Shown here: positions 16,701-23,258 of the stretch, piece by piece | Position numbering within the stretch: the stretch's first letter is position 1 | How the letters are laid out: each line of letters opens with the position of its first letter | From: DATGMB01 sp035293845 | Lineage (GTDB): Bacteria > Acidobacteriota > Terriglobia > Bryobacterales > Bryobacteraceae | Assembly: GCA_035293845.1 (NCBI GenBank) | Contig: DATGMB010000204.1 | Location: 1-31,896, forward strand | DNA: 31,896 nt | Reading direction: 5' to 3' | Program-made: the position numbers and the translations under genes | Notes under the pieces: generated by a model | Seen by the model: the letters and a program-made list of their open reading frames with translations, nothing else | Told to the model about the DNA's origin: nothing | The model's database searches: none

Positions 16701-16972
16701 TCCTGGCGGTAGGCGCGAAACCCGGCCTTCTCGACGGAGAGCACGCAGTTGCCGGCGGGCAACCCGAGCAAATGATAAGACCCCGCGGCATCGGTCAGGG
16801 CGAGGAATCGTTCTCCCGTGTCCGGCACGGCGCAGACGACCCTGGCGCCGGACACGGCGAGGTGTTGCGGATCCTCGACCACACCGAACAGCTCGGCTTT
16901 CCCTGCCTGGGCCCGGCAGGGTGGAGCGGAGAGCGCGAGAAGGGCAATGGAGACGAGGGCTGCGGTGCGCAT
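13763..16972 (-). CDS. TonB-dependent receptor with carboxypeptidase-regulatory-like N-terminal domain (Oar-like)
   Basis: A 1069-residue outer-membrane receptor. The signal peptide is MRTAALVSIALLALSAPP-CRA. A CarboxypepD_reg-like beta-sandwich follows (GVVEDPQHLAVSGARV, then YHLLGLPAGNCVLSVEKAGF). The plug region shows LPLDGRNFIPLVALSPGV and YLYDGISVLQ, then IDAIEEFRLNLNAYSPEYG and GGTVMVIGKSGGNALHGTVF, all typical of Oar-like Acidobacteriota receptors. The rest is beta-barrel, ending in ...EFALKVRF with the terminal Phe needed for outer-membrane insertion. No TonB box is obvious. It would import a large or scarce substrate using TonB energy. The ATG at 16972 starts the signal peptide; the 203-codon upstream extension is antisense to the neighbouring regulator gene. 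No Shine-Dalgarno; the promoter is directly upstream. Confidence 0.93.
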   Translation of the reverse strand: MRTAALVSIALLALSAPPCRAQAGKAELFGVVEDPQHLAVSGARVVCAVPDTGERFLALTDAAGSYHLLGLPAGNCVLSVEKAGFRAYRQEGVALRIGDQTRLDVQLAVGESAQSVEVRAAAPLLETASGSVSYHVNQTEIETLPLDGRNFIPLVALSPGVALPGGGSLLPRINGSRPRTNEYLYDGISVLQPEPGQVAYYPIIDAIEEFRLNLNAYSPEYGRSNGGTVMVIGKSGGNALHGTVFEFLRNEDLNARNYFAQPGPKPEFRRNQYGFTLGGPIRRNRTFFFADWQGTRLRTGITRQSVVPTVAQRSGVFASAVYDPASSPRVQFPNNTIPASRFDPIALQVLAHYPLPNAAAANNFIFSGVEPDNQDQFDGRIDQVFNDRHRAFVRYAYLRDDDNPVPYLPDGSGNITSGLIGHAITRGDSLASEYDWTVSPSALNQARFGYTRRGVDQSSLQNGNLTIPGAPTSSFPNTLPIFTVTGYQQIGPTTAANSNFKTSVTEFLDTFSMVRGRHTFKLGTDLRREALDVVNPANPTGSYAFTTTGTDSSTGAGGNALASLLLGQVNAFSIDIQQQALEERAHIAEFFAGDDWKLSNRLTLNLGARYTLNFPSTEVHNHGAVFNLNTQVLDFPHTARELECCDFGPRVGLAYRIADSWVVRSGYGIVWFEQTGVTTPFTIPQFPFVQTLGQQSLDNINPAFLLSAGPTVQVTPPNPNSGLGQGVFGVDRNVGSGYSQNWNFTVQKTFGSDFNLEIGYVASKATHLGLPEWNLNQLPPADLALGSALTQKVPNPYYGQIPASSSLGQPTIAYQQLLRAFPRFTNVALFRDNVADSEYESAQARLEKRFSRGLTFSFAYTFSKLIDDASTYFSQTIFTGPTLTTIGAADAFNRKLERGISSGDIPRVFSAGWVYRIPRVWKLAGWEIGGIVRIQAGDAVPVTQATNTLSAFGYAVQRPNLVANPNDFAGRSAAEWFNKAAFAAAGQYSIGTSARNPIRGPGLQDADLMLSKTFRLSERAGLEFRAEAFNVSNTPPLNDPNGSFGSAAFGTIASAGNPRDFEFALKVRF

Positions 16973-16980
16973 GTCTTGTA

Positions 16981-17009
16981 AGAATATCAATGTCGCGAAT
17001 ACATGACAA
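16981..17009 (-). promoter_or_regulatory. Sigma-70-type promoter of the TonB-dependent receptor
   Basis: Minus strand: TTGTCA (17009-17004), a 17-bp spacer, then TATTCT (16986-16981). The -10 ends 8 nt before the receptor ATG, predicting transcription from at or just before the start codon, in keeping with the absence of a ribosome binding site. Confidence 0.6.
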
Positions 17010-17042
17010 GGAGCGCACGCCGGCCATGAGCCTGCGGCACGA

Positions 17043-17048
17043 TACAAT
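17043..17048 (+). promoter_or_regulatory. -10 element of the HTH/PBP regulator gene
   Basis: TACAAT ends 11 nt before the ATG at 17060. No clear -35 is seen at 17 nt and there is no Shine-Dalgarno, so a short or absent leader is predicted. Confidence 0.4.
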
Positions 17049-17059
17049 CGCGGATAGAC

Positions 17060-18181
17060 ATGTCCGAGATTGCCACTCACCTGGCGGCGCTGCGGCGCAA
17101 GCGCGGGATTTCCGCCATCCATCTGGCCGCCGCCGCCGGCGTCAGCCGCCAGACCATTTACGCCATGGAGGCGGGCACGTTCATCCCGAACACGGCCGTA
17201 GCGCTGCGGCTGGCCCGTGCGCTGGATACCACGGTGGAAGAATTGTTCGCACTGGCGGAGGAGGAGCCGGCGCGGCCCTTGCGCTGCTCGCAGGCCACTC
17301 TGCTGCCGGGCTCGGGCGCCGCGCGCGCCGGACAGGCCGTGCAACTCTGCCGCGTCGACAAGCGATTGCTGGCCTGCCCGCCCTCCCCGGTGCCGTGGTA
17401 TCTGCCGGGCGCGGATGCGGTTGTCGCGGAGCGGCCCGGCCGAGGGGGTAAGGCGCGGGTCGAGATCTTCGAAAGCGAGGCGGATTTCGCGGGCCGCATT
17501 CTCGTGGCCGGCTGCGACCCCGGCATTTCCGTGCTGGCGCGCCATGCGCAGCCCGCCGGGGTGGAGCTGGTGCTGGCTCATCGCAACAGCTCGCAGGCGC
17601 TCGAATTACTGAAGGAAGGCTCGGTGCACATCGCGGGCACGCACCTGAAGGACGAGACGAGCGGCGAATCGAATCTGCCGCAGATCGGCCGGCTGTTCGC
17701 GAAGAACTCGGTTGCGGCGATCGCGTTCGCGGTGTGGGAAGAGGGCATCCTCGCCGCCGCGGGCAATCCGAAGAACATTCGCGGCATCGAGGACCTGGCG
17801 CGCGCGGATGTGGCGATCGTGAATCGCGAAAAGGGCGCGGGCAGCCGGGCGCTGCTCGACCGGCACTTGAAGCGCTTGCGCATCCCCGCGGATCGCGTGC
17901 GCGGCTACGACCGGCTGGCGCCAGGCCACCTGCCGGCCGCCTGGCAGGTGCAATCCGGCGCGGTCGATTGCTGCCTCGCGACCCGCGCGGCGGCGCGCGC
18001 CTTCGGCCTCCATTTCATACCGTTGGCCAGCGAGCGGTACGACCTGGTGATTCGCAAGGAACACCTCGAGCTGCCGCGGGTGCAGAACCTGCTCGACACG
18101 CTGGCTCGGTCGGGTTTTCGGCGCGAGCTGGAGGGCTTCGGCGGCTACGACACGCGCGTGGCCGGGCGGCGGGTGCTGTAA
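17060..18181 (+). CDS. Xre-type HTH regulator fused to a periplasmic-binding-protein-like domain
   Basis: A 373-residue cytoplasmic regulator (no signal peptide). Residues 5-62 form an Xre/Cro HTH (LAALRRKRGISAIHLAAAAG, then VSRQTIYAMEAGTFIPN). From about residue 85 to the end is a PBP-like ligand-binding domain of the kind found in molybdate-linked regulators and at the C-terminus of some MoeA proteins: VAGCDPGISVLARHA, LLKEGSVHIAGTHLKD, IVNREKGAGSRALLD, DCCLATRAAARAFGL and FIPLASERYDLVI. It should switch DNA binding on contact with a small anion or metabolite. It is divergent from the TonB-dependent receptor, whose promoter lies in the 87-bp shared gap, so the receptor is the obvious candidate target; that is inference. 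The molybdate link is only by family. Confidence 0.82.
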   Translation: MSEIATHLAALRRKRGISAIHLAAAAGVSRQTIYAMEAGTFIPNTAVALRLARALDTTVEELFALAEEEPARPLRCSQATLLPGSGAARAGQAVQLCRVDKRLLACPPSPVPWYLPGADAVVAERPGRGGKARVEIFESEADFAGRILVAGCDPGISVLARHAQPAGVELVLAHRNSSQALELLKEGSVHIAGTHLKDETSGESNLPQIGRLFAKNSVAAIAFAVWEEGILAAAGNPKNIRGIEDLARADVAIVNREKGAGSRALLDRHLKRLRIPADRVRGYDRLAPGHLPAAWQVQSGAVDCCLATRAAARAFGLHFIPLASERYDLVIRKEHLELPRVQNLLDTLARSGFRRELEGFGGYDTRVAGRRVL

Positions 18182-18210
18182 ACGTGTACTAACCGCCGAG
18201 GCGCCGAGGT

Positions 18211-18996
18211 TTACTTCGGGCTGACTACGTAGTCTTTGAAGTAGCTGGTGCTATCGGTTTTCGACCAGAGGCCCACTTTGCCGGCGACGGGCGCGCGCAG
18301 GACCGGATTGTTGGCGGGGAACAGGTCGGCGTTGGGCGGGCCTTTTTTGCCGGCCACGGGCTCGCTGCCGAGCGTGTATTCGAGCGCCAAGGCGCCATCG
18401 AGAAATGTCTTGAGGGTGGCGCCGTCCACGTCGAGCTTCAATTCGTGCCAGGCGGCGCGGTCCAGCATGAAGGGCTTGTTGCGGTCGCTGAATCGCACGT
18501 TGCGGCGGATGCCGTTGTGGAACTCCCACAGCCCGACGTTGTTTTCCGTGTCGTTGTACCGCACCGCCAGCCAATCGCCGTTCGGCTTGACGTTGAACAG
18601 GATTCCAGAAGCGCGGTCGGCCTCGCCACCCACGGTCTTGAACTTGACGCGAATCGTGCCGTTGGAGAAATTGTCGACGCCGCGCAGCACGGCCACCGGA
18701 TAGTAGGCAAACTGCTTGGCATTGTCCATCAGCTCTTCGTTGCTTGTGCCGTAGAGCTTGCGCGCGGTTTCGAGCAGCAGCCGCGTGGGATTATCCTTGC
18801 TCGCGACCCAGGGCCGGCCGTCCACCATGACGACTTTCTCGCCTCCGTCCTCGGCGATCACCCACGTGCCCACCATGGGCTCGAACGCTTTGGGCGCTTT
18901 GCCGACTTGCTCCTTGCTCAGGTCGACCTTGATCTCGGCGGCGATCAGAGGGCCACACAGGGCGAACACGGCAAATCCGAAGACGATGGCTTTCAT
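18211..18996 (-). CDS. Secreted LamG/DUF1080-like beta-sandwich protein
   Basis: A 261-residue exported protein. The signal peptide is MKAIVFGFAVFALCGPLIAA. The mature part matches the concanavalin-like fold of the DUF1080 (3-keto-disaccharide hydrolase-like) group: FSNGTIRVKFKTVGG, ASGILFNVKPNGDWLAVRYN, NNVGLWEFHNGIRR, AWHELKLDVDGATLKTFLDG and the end GKVGLWSKTDSTSYFKDYVV. It probably binds or processes a carbohydrate outside the cytoplasm, but catalytic residues cannot be assigned by eye. Its ATG overlaps the upstream ABC permease stop by ATGA, with GAGG 5 nt before the start, so it is the third gene of the ABC operon and may be functionally tied to it. Confidence 0.8.
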   Translation of the reverse strand: MKAIVFGFAVFALCGPLIAAEIKVDLSKEQVGKAPKAFEPMVGTWVIAEDGGEKVVMVDGRPWVASKDNPTRLLLETARKLYGTSNEELMDNAKQFAYYPVAVLRGVDNFSNGTIRVKFKTVGGEADRASGILFNVKPNGDWLAVRYNDTENNVGLWEFHNGIRRNVRFSDRNKPFMLDRAAWHELKLDVDGATLKTFLDGALALEYTLGSEPVAGKKGPPNADLFPANNPVLRAPVAGKVGLWSKTDSTSYFKDYVVSPK

Positions 18997-20366
18997 GAGA
19001 ACCTCTTTTTCACGAGAATAGCGGCGGCCAGGGTCAAGCCGGGGCATAGCGCAAAGAATACCATAGCCGCGCCTTTGGGCTCCGCCGCGAGCGGATGCCC
19101 GCGGTAGACCGCGTCGTCGCTCTCTTCTGGCGGCTTCACGCCGGCGAGCGAGTAGATCGCTTCGAGCACGCCCTCCTCGGTAGTGGCGCGGCTGATGGTG
19201 TGGCGCCCGCCGAGGGTGTAGCGGATCTCGCCGTAACCGGCGGCAGTCTGCTCGAACAGGCCGATGGAGGTCGCGGAGACATAGCTGACGCGCACATCGG
19301 GCAGCAGCCGGCGCAGCTTGGAGAGTGCGCGGTGTTCGAGATCGGAGCGGCGCGGATCTTCGGGCGCGAGATGCACTTCGATCGAGAGCGGCTCGTGAAT
19401 GCGCAGCAGCGCGCGCTCGTCGGCTTCCGGGAAGGAATTGGCGCGGTTTTCGGACAAATCCCAGCTCGGGCGGGCGAAGCTGCAGGCGTAGATTGCCAGT
19501 ACAGCGAGTGCGGCGATGCCGGCGGTTTCGATGAGGCGCCGGCGCGCGGTGGCGCCCATGCGGATCCAGACCGCGGCGAGGCCGAGGCCGGTGAGGATCA
19601 GGACGAGCGCGATCAGCACGGCGTCCAACGGTACGAGGCCGTGCTGGAATTCGGCGACCAGCGCTTCCGGCGTGTAGCTGGCGGCGCGCTCCGCCCATCC
19701 ACCCTGCACGGCGGCGAAGAAATTGAGGACCCACGTGCCGACGGTGACCCCGAGGGTGAGGATCGCGGCGGTCGAGGGGTGCTCGGCCACGGCAGCCGCC
19801 GCCGCGCCCAGCGCGATCGTCAGCGCGGCGTTCAGAATGTGCCCTCCGGCGAGCGCTGCCAGCTCCGGCGCGTACAGAGTGCCGCCGTAGCTCTTCCAGA
19901 GCAGCAGGGCGCTCAGCGGCGGGAGCATGGCGAGAATCCATCCGGCCAACGCCACGATCGCTTTGGCGGCGATGAGTCCGATGGGCGGCATGCCCTGCTG
20001 GAGCTCCAGCTTGAGCGCGCCGCTTTGCCGGTCGCCGGCTACCAGGCGGATCGCGACGAAGGGCAGCAGGAACACCGCCGCCAGCTCGCAGGCGCTGAAC
20101 GTGGGCGCCCAAACGCCGATGAGCGGCGAAAGCGCTTCGCCGACGCCGGCCGCGCCGCCGTTCAGGCCGCTGACTTCGGCGTACGTCCGCATGGCGCTGA
20201 GGAACGAGAGGCCGACAACCGGTCCCATGGCCAGGAGCAGCACCCACCAGCCGCGCGAGACCAGCAGATCGCGCCACTCCTTTTCGAGCAGCCAAAGGAA
20301 GGGTGCTTTCCGCGAGGGCGCTGCCGGCGAGGGCGCTTTCTGTGAGAGCGCTCTACGTGAGGGCAA
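18993..20366 (-). CDS. ABC-2 type permease with GldG-like extracytoplasmic domain
   Basis: A 457-residue inner-membrane protein. Residues 35-295 hold about six membrane segments of an ABC-2 permease (for example WWVLLLAMGPVVGLSFL, TIALGAAAAAVAEHPS and VLIALVLILTGLGLAAVWI). Residues about 296-433 are extracytoplasmic and resemble the ABC_transp_aux/GldG-type domain (ANSFPEADERALLRIHEP, then LSIEVHLAPEDP, then RLLPDVRVSYV). A last helix ends the protein. So GldF-like and GldG-like parts appear joined in one chain. The frame has no ATG; the TTG at 20366, preceded by AGAGG at 7-nt spacing, fits best and overlaps the ATPase gene by 14 nt. The N-terminus carries a 5-residue Ala/Ser/Pro repeat (see the repeat entry). 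Substrate unknown. Confidence 0.78.
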   Translation of the reverse strand: MPSRRALSQKAPSPAAPSRKAPFLWLLEKEWRDLLVSRGWWVLLLAMGPVVGLSFLSAMRTYAEVSGLNGGAAGVGEALSPLIGVWAPTFSACELAAVFLLPFVAIRLVAGDRQSGALKLELQQGMPPIGLIAAKAIVALAGWILAMLPPLSALLLWKSYGGTLYAPELAALAGGHILNAALTIALGAAAAAVAEHPSTAAILTLGVTVGTWVLNFFAAVQGGWAERAASYTPEALVAEFQHGLVPLDAVLIALVLILTGLGLAAVWIRMGATARRRLIETAGIAALAVLAIYACSFARPSWDLSENRANSFPEADERALLRIHEPLSIEVHLAPEDPRRSDLEHRALSKLRRLLPDVRVSYVSATSIGLFEQTAAGYGEIRYTLGGRHTISRATTEEGVLEAIYSLAGVKPPEESDDAVYRGHPLAAEPKGAAMVFFALCPGLTLAAAILVKKRFS

Positions 20367-20371
20367 GAAAC
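20312..20371. repeat. Four degenerate 15-bp tandem repeats at the ATPase/permease junction
   Basis: Units begin at 20312, 20327, 20342 and 20357 and share the core GYGAGGGCGCT (plus strand). They span the ATPase stop codon and the permease start, and in the permease frame encode a 5-residue repeat (ALSQK, APSPA, APSRK). A slippage-prone tract at a translational coupling point. Confidence 0.6.
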
Positions 20372-21066
20372 ACCTCTTCCAGGCTGTCGAGCGCGCCGGC
20401 CGCGCCGCGCGCGGCGGCCTGGGCCGCGAGTTCCGCCACGGTGCCTTCGCCGCGCACGTGGCCGCCGCTGAGCAGCACGAGGCGATCGCAGATGCGGCCC
20501 GCGTCGGCGATCTGGTGGATGGAGAGAAAGAGCGTCCGGCCGCGGGCGGCATGGACCCGCAGCGCGGCGGCGACCTCGCGCGTCTGCCGCAGGTCGAGGC
20601 CTTCGAACGGCTCGTCGATCAGCAGCGCGGGCTGCGGCGCCAACAATCCGATGCCAAGCAGCGCGCGCTTGCGCTGCCCCTTGGACAACGCGGCGATGGG
20701 CCGGCGGAGAAGCGGGCCGAGATCGAGCTGCGCGGTGATTTCCTCGCGCAGGTCGCGCCGCCCGCCGAAGAAGCCGAGGGCGTAATCGATCGCCCAGGCG
20801 AGCCGCTGCGCGCCCCACGGCGCGATGCTATCGGGAACGTAGAAGAGCAGGTTGCGCCGCTCCGAGGCGGTGGCCGGGCGGCCGTCGATCCGCAGCGCTC
20901 CCGCGTCGCACGGGAGCAGGCCCGCCAGGCATTCGAACAGCGTGGTTTTGCCGGCGCCGTTGGGGCCGATGAGCCCCAGCACCTCCCCGGCGCGCACGTG
21001 AAAACTGACGCCGGAGAGGGCGGGGAGCTCGCCGTAGCGTTTGGAAATGCCATCGACCTGGAACAT
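20353..21066 (-). CDS. ABC transporter ATP-binding protein
   Basis: A 237-residue ABC-2 subfamily ATPase that powers the permease encoded next to it. Walker A is GPNGAGKT (residues 34-41), the signature is LSKGQ (127-131; the usual second Gly is Lys), Walker B is ALLIDE (Asp151, Glu152) followed by the D-loop FEGLD, and the switch His is His184 in LSIHQ. Length and motifs are complete. The ATG at 21066 is chosen; a TTG 9 nt upstream is also in frame. No Shine-Dalgarno is seen, and CATACT ends 8 nt before the ATG, which suggests a leaderless message. First gene of a three-gene operon. Confidence 0.9.
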   Translation of the reverse strand: MFQVDGISKRYGELPALSGVSFHVRAGEVLGLIGPNGAGKTTLFECLAGLLPCDAGALRIDGRPATASERRNLLFYVPDSIAPWGAQRLAWAIDYALGFFGGRRDLREEITAQLDLGPLLRRPIAALSKGQRKRALLGIGLLAPQPALLIDEPFEGLDLRQTREVAAALRVHAARGRTLFLSIHQIADAGRICDRLVLLSGGHVRGEGTVAELAAQAAARGAAGALDSLEEVFLALT

Positions 21067-21168
21067 TGCTGTCAAGTATGTAAGGATAGCGTGGCGCGGT
21101 GGGGCGGCTTAGGGCGGATCAGGCGATCGATGCCGAACGGAGCGATCACCGCGCACCTGCGGCCGGGA

Positions 21169-21257
21169 TTATGCAGTCTCCGCGATGGCCTGCTTGAGCT
21201 GCGCCAGGAGATCGGGGACGATCCTGAAGCGGTCGTATGGCTGCAACGGATTGATGG
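21169..21257 (-). pseudogene. Possible 3' remnant of a protein gene beside tRNA-Pro
   Basis: An open frame ends with TAA at 21171-21169 and reads ...INPLQPYDRFRIVPDLLAQL and then KQAIAETA. It looks protein-like (amphipathic helix, GC-rich third positions) but has no credible start: a TTG would give 25 residues, and the frame upstream runs into the tRNA gene. It may be a decayed gene end or chance. The rest of the gap 21067-21259 shows no recognisable gene. Confidence 0.2.
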
Positions 21258-21259
21258 AA

Positions 21260-21336
21260 TGGTCGGGGCGGGGCGATTTGAACGCCCGACCCCCTGCGCC
21301 CAAGGCAGGTGCGCTACCAGGCTGCGCTACGCCCCG
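21260..21336 (-). tRNA. tRNA-Pro (UGG anticodon), with encoded CCA
   Basis: Folds by eye into a full 77-nt cloverleaf on the minus strand: acceptor stem CGGGGCG/CGCCCCG, D-arm GCGC/GCGC, anticodon arm CCTGC/GCAGG with loop CTTGGGC (anticodon TGG at 21302-21300), variable loop GGGTC, T-arm GGGCG/CGCCC with TTCAAAT, discriminator A and encoded CCA at 21262-21260. A TAAAAT -10-like element (21360-21355) lies about 18 nt upstream. Confidence 0.97.
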
Positions 21337-21448
21337 ACAGTTGAAGCTTCTTTGATTTTAAACCAGGTCCAGCATTTGTGATACCGCACCCGCGGCGCCG
21401 CACCCAGGCAGCAGAATTCGAAGCCATCGCGGCAGCGGAAGATTTTCC

Positions 21449-22444
21449 TCAGAGTTCTGCAACGCGGAGCGGCGTCTCCGGCTCCGTGGTTTTGCGGACG
21501 CAATTGCGCAGGGCGCGGCCGAACCCATCAAATCGAATGCTCGTGACGTCGCCATCCTGCAGGCGCACGCCATCCCCGAAGCTGAAGGCGCCCGCGCCCA
21601 GGTAGTGGACATGCACATCCCCCGGCCGGCGATGCGCTTCGAACTTGAAGTGGTGGTGCTCCAAATTGGCGAGGGAGTGGGACATCGTCTGTTCCCCGGT
21701 CTGAATCCGCTTTTCCCAGATTTTCGCGCCCTTGCGCTCGATCGAGACCTCGCCGGAAACGGAATCGACGCGCCCGGCGAGGATCAATTCCGGGCCGATC
21801 GAGCAGGTCCGCAGTTTCGAAGCCGCCAAGTAGAGATAATTGCGCTTCTCGAACTCGTGGTCGGAGAACTCATTGCCGGCGCAGAATCCGATCCGCCGCG
21901 GGGCGCCGCTCAAATCGATCAAGTAAACCGCGGCGAGCTCGGCCTCTTCGCCGCCATCGCAGGCAAACGACGGAATGAGCAACGGCTCGTTGTGGCCTCG
22001 CAAGATGGTGCCGCAACCCTTATAGAACCATTCGGGCGCGACGCCGATGCAGCCTGCCGCCGGCTTGCCTCCTTCGATGCCCCAGCGGTACAGGCGCATA
22101 CTGTCGGTCAAGTCTTCCTCCGCGCCGTGCATCGCCTGGCGGTTCTGGGCGCTGGCGATGTGGGTCAGACCGGTCCCGCTGATGAGACAGCGCGCCGGTT
22201 CGGAAGGGTGGTCGATGGCGGGCAGGATGCGCCATTCCGATGCACCTGCGTACACGTCGTCATAGCTCAGCTTTTCGCCGGAGAGCTGCCGGCCGATCTC
22301 ATCGGCGATCCGGCAGCCGGCGGCGGCGCAGGCTTGCGCGATGTGGTAGACCGTGGAATATTCAGCAACGAGCCGCAGCCAGGGCTCGTCAACCAGCGCC
22401 AGTCTGCGGCCGTATCGTCCTTGAAGCTGTACCAGGCGGATCAT
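21449..22444 (-). CDS. GguC/AraD1 family protein (fumarylacetoacetase fold)
   Basis: A 331-residue cytoplasmic protein starting MIRLVQLQGRYGRRLALVDE, the typical opening of the GguC/AraD1 group. The C-terminal FAH-like region contains LIPSFACDGGEEAELAAVYL with the acidic metal-binding residues, then GFCAGNEFSDHEFEKRNYL, MSHSLANLEHHHFKFE and DVHVHYLGAGAFSFGDG. FAH-fold relatives cleave or dehydrate 2-keto acids; GguC/AraD1 proteins are linked with aldonic-acid and sugar-acid breakdown. The exact reaction is not visible. The start overlaps, by ATGA, the stop of a short amidohydrolase remnant upstream, so the two were once an operon, in keeping with a sugar-lactone/sugar-acid pathway. The 112-bp gap to the tRNA downstream shows nothing else. 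Confidence 0.82.
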   Translation of the reverse strand: MIRLVQLQGRYGRRLALVDEPWLRLVAEYSTVYHIAQACAAAGCRIADEIGRQLSGEKLSYDDVYAGASEWRILPAIDHPSEPARCLISGTGLTHIASAQNRQAMHGAEEDLTDSMRLYRWGIEGGKPAAGCIGVAPEWFYKGCGTILRGHNEPLLIPSFACDGGEEAELAAVYLIDLSGAPRRIGFCAGNEFSDHEFEKRNYLYLAASKLRTCSIGPELILAGRVDSVSGEVSIERKGAKIWEKRIQTGEQTMSHSLANLEHHHFKFEAHRRPGDVHVHYLGAGAFSFGDGVRLQDGDVTSIRFDGFGRALRNCVRKTTEPETPLRVAEL

Positions 22445-22596
22445 GCGAGTCGCTCCGGAACGTCCAGGTTCTGACCACCACCGTTGCGCGCCGGGAGTTC
22501 GGCCGCGCGCAGAATCCGCAGGGCATCGGCGGCCGCTATCCCGTGGTAGTCTCCACGGCTGGTATTCCAGAAATGCTGGTGGCTGTCGACCCTCAT
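22441..22596 (-). pseudogene. Remnant of an Amidohydrolase_2 family gene (N-terminal piece)
   Basis: A 51-codon frame opens MRVDSHQHFWNTSRGDYHG, the typical first residues of Amidohydrolase_2/fuconolactonase-like lactonases (metal motif HQH). After about residue 19 the similarity stops; the remainder (AAADALRILRAAELPA, then RNGGGQNLDVPERLA) may be the far C-terminal end, joined by an in-frame internal deletion of some 200 codons. The stop overlaps the GguC/AraD1 start as ATGA. It cannot encode a working hydrolase. Its short frame may still be translated and help start GguC. Confidence 0.6.
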
Positions 22597-22691
22597 TGGC
22601 TCACTTGATATTCGCACAGGCGGTCTGATGGCGGTTGAATAGGGATTCACCAGACGCGCTCGGGGTCGCGGGGATCCGCGCCGGTTCCGGA

Positions 22692-23258
22692 TTACCGCCG
22701 CGCGCGGTGCCGCTCGGTCTCTTTTCGCAGCATGCCGAGCAGACGGCGCATGCCCTTCGCCCAATCGGGAAACAGGTCCACGTACTGATACTCGCGCTGG
22801 ATGGCGCGCGGAACGCGGCAGCCGTCCAACCGCACCGGGACGATGAAGATTTCGTCCAGCGGAATCTCCCGCGCACAGTCGAGCGCATACCGGATCTCCG
22901 CCTGGAAACCGCCCTTCTTGCGGACGGAGTTCTCCGAAAAGCAAGCCACAAAAAAGTCGGCGCTTTCGATGGCCCCTTCGATCGCGCGCGGCCAGTTCTG
23001 CCCCGGCAGCAGCTTCCGGGTGTCCATCCAGGGCGCAAAGCCGGCCGCTTCCAGCGCTTCGTAGAGGCGTTCGGCGTGCGGCCGGTCCTCGACCACATAC
23101 GCCAGGAACACCCGCGGGAGGCGGCGCGGTTCGAAGCGGAAGACGTGCCGGGCATCGGGATAGAACACGCCGAGGCCGTCGATTTCCACGGCGCTGCCGG
23201 CCGCGAGCCCGCGCATCACCACCTGCGCTACCTGTTCGGCCCACCCCGGCTCGGTCAT
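22692..23258 (-). CDS. TIR-domain protein with an N-terminal arm-less HU-like segment
   Basis: A 188-residue cytoplasmic protein. Residues 48-175 are a TIR domain: PRVFLAYVVEDRPHAERL (strand A, helix A), the BB loop region DTRKLLPGQNW (79-89), ADFFVACFSENSV (strand D, Ser109) and the region FQAEIRYALD, where Glu121 is at the place of the catalytic glutamate of NAD-cleaving TIRs. Residues 3-44 are different: a helix (AEQVAQVVMRGLAAG) and a GLGVFYPDARHVFRFEP hairpin that looks like the second half of an HU/IHF fold, with the DNA-wrapping arm replaced by a short turn. That segment aligns without gaps to the protein encoded just upstream. The ATG overlaps that gene's stop (ATGA). Likely role: an NADase or signalling effector controlled by the HU-like parts, possibly anti-phage; inferred. 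Confidence 0.85.
   Translation of the reverse strand: MTEPGWAEQVAQVVMRGLAAGSAVEIDGLGVFYPDARHVFRFEPRRLPRVFLAYVVEDRPHAERLYEALEAAGFAPWMDTRKLLPGQNWPRAIEGAIESADFFVACFSENSVRKKGGFQAEIRYALDCAREIPLDEIFIVPVRLDGCRVPRAIQREYQYVDLFPDWAKGMRRLLGMLRKETERHRARR

Noticed and set aside
18189..18212. The phrase CCGCCGAGGCGCCGAGG between the regulator and the LamG-like gene
   Set aside because: It recalls dispersed CGCCAAGG-type repeats of Acidobacteriota intergenic regions, but one degenerate copy is not enough to call a repeat element.
22441..23244. A 267-codon minus-strand frame joining the amidohydrolase scrap to sequence across the TIR gene
   Set aside because: Only the last 51 codons resemble a protein; the upper part is the TIR gene in another frame.
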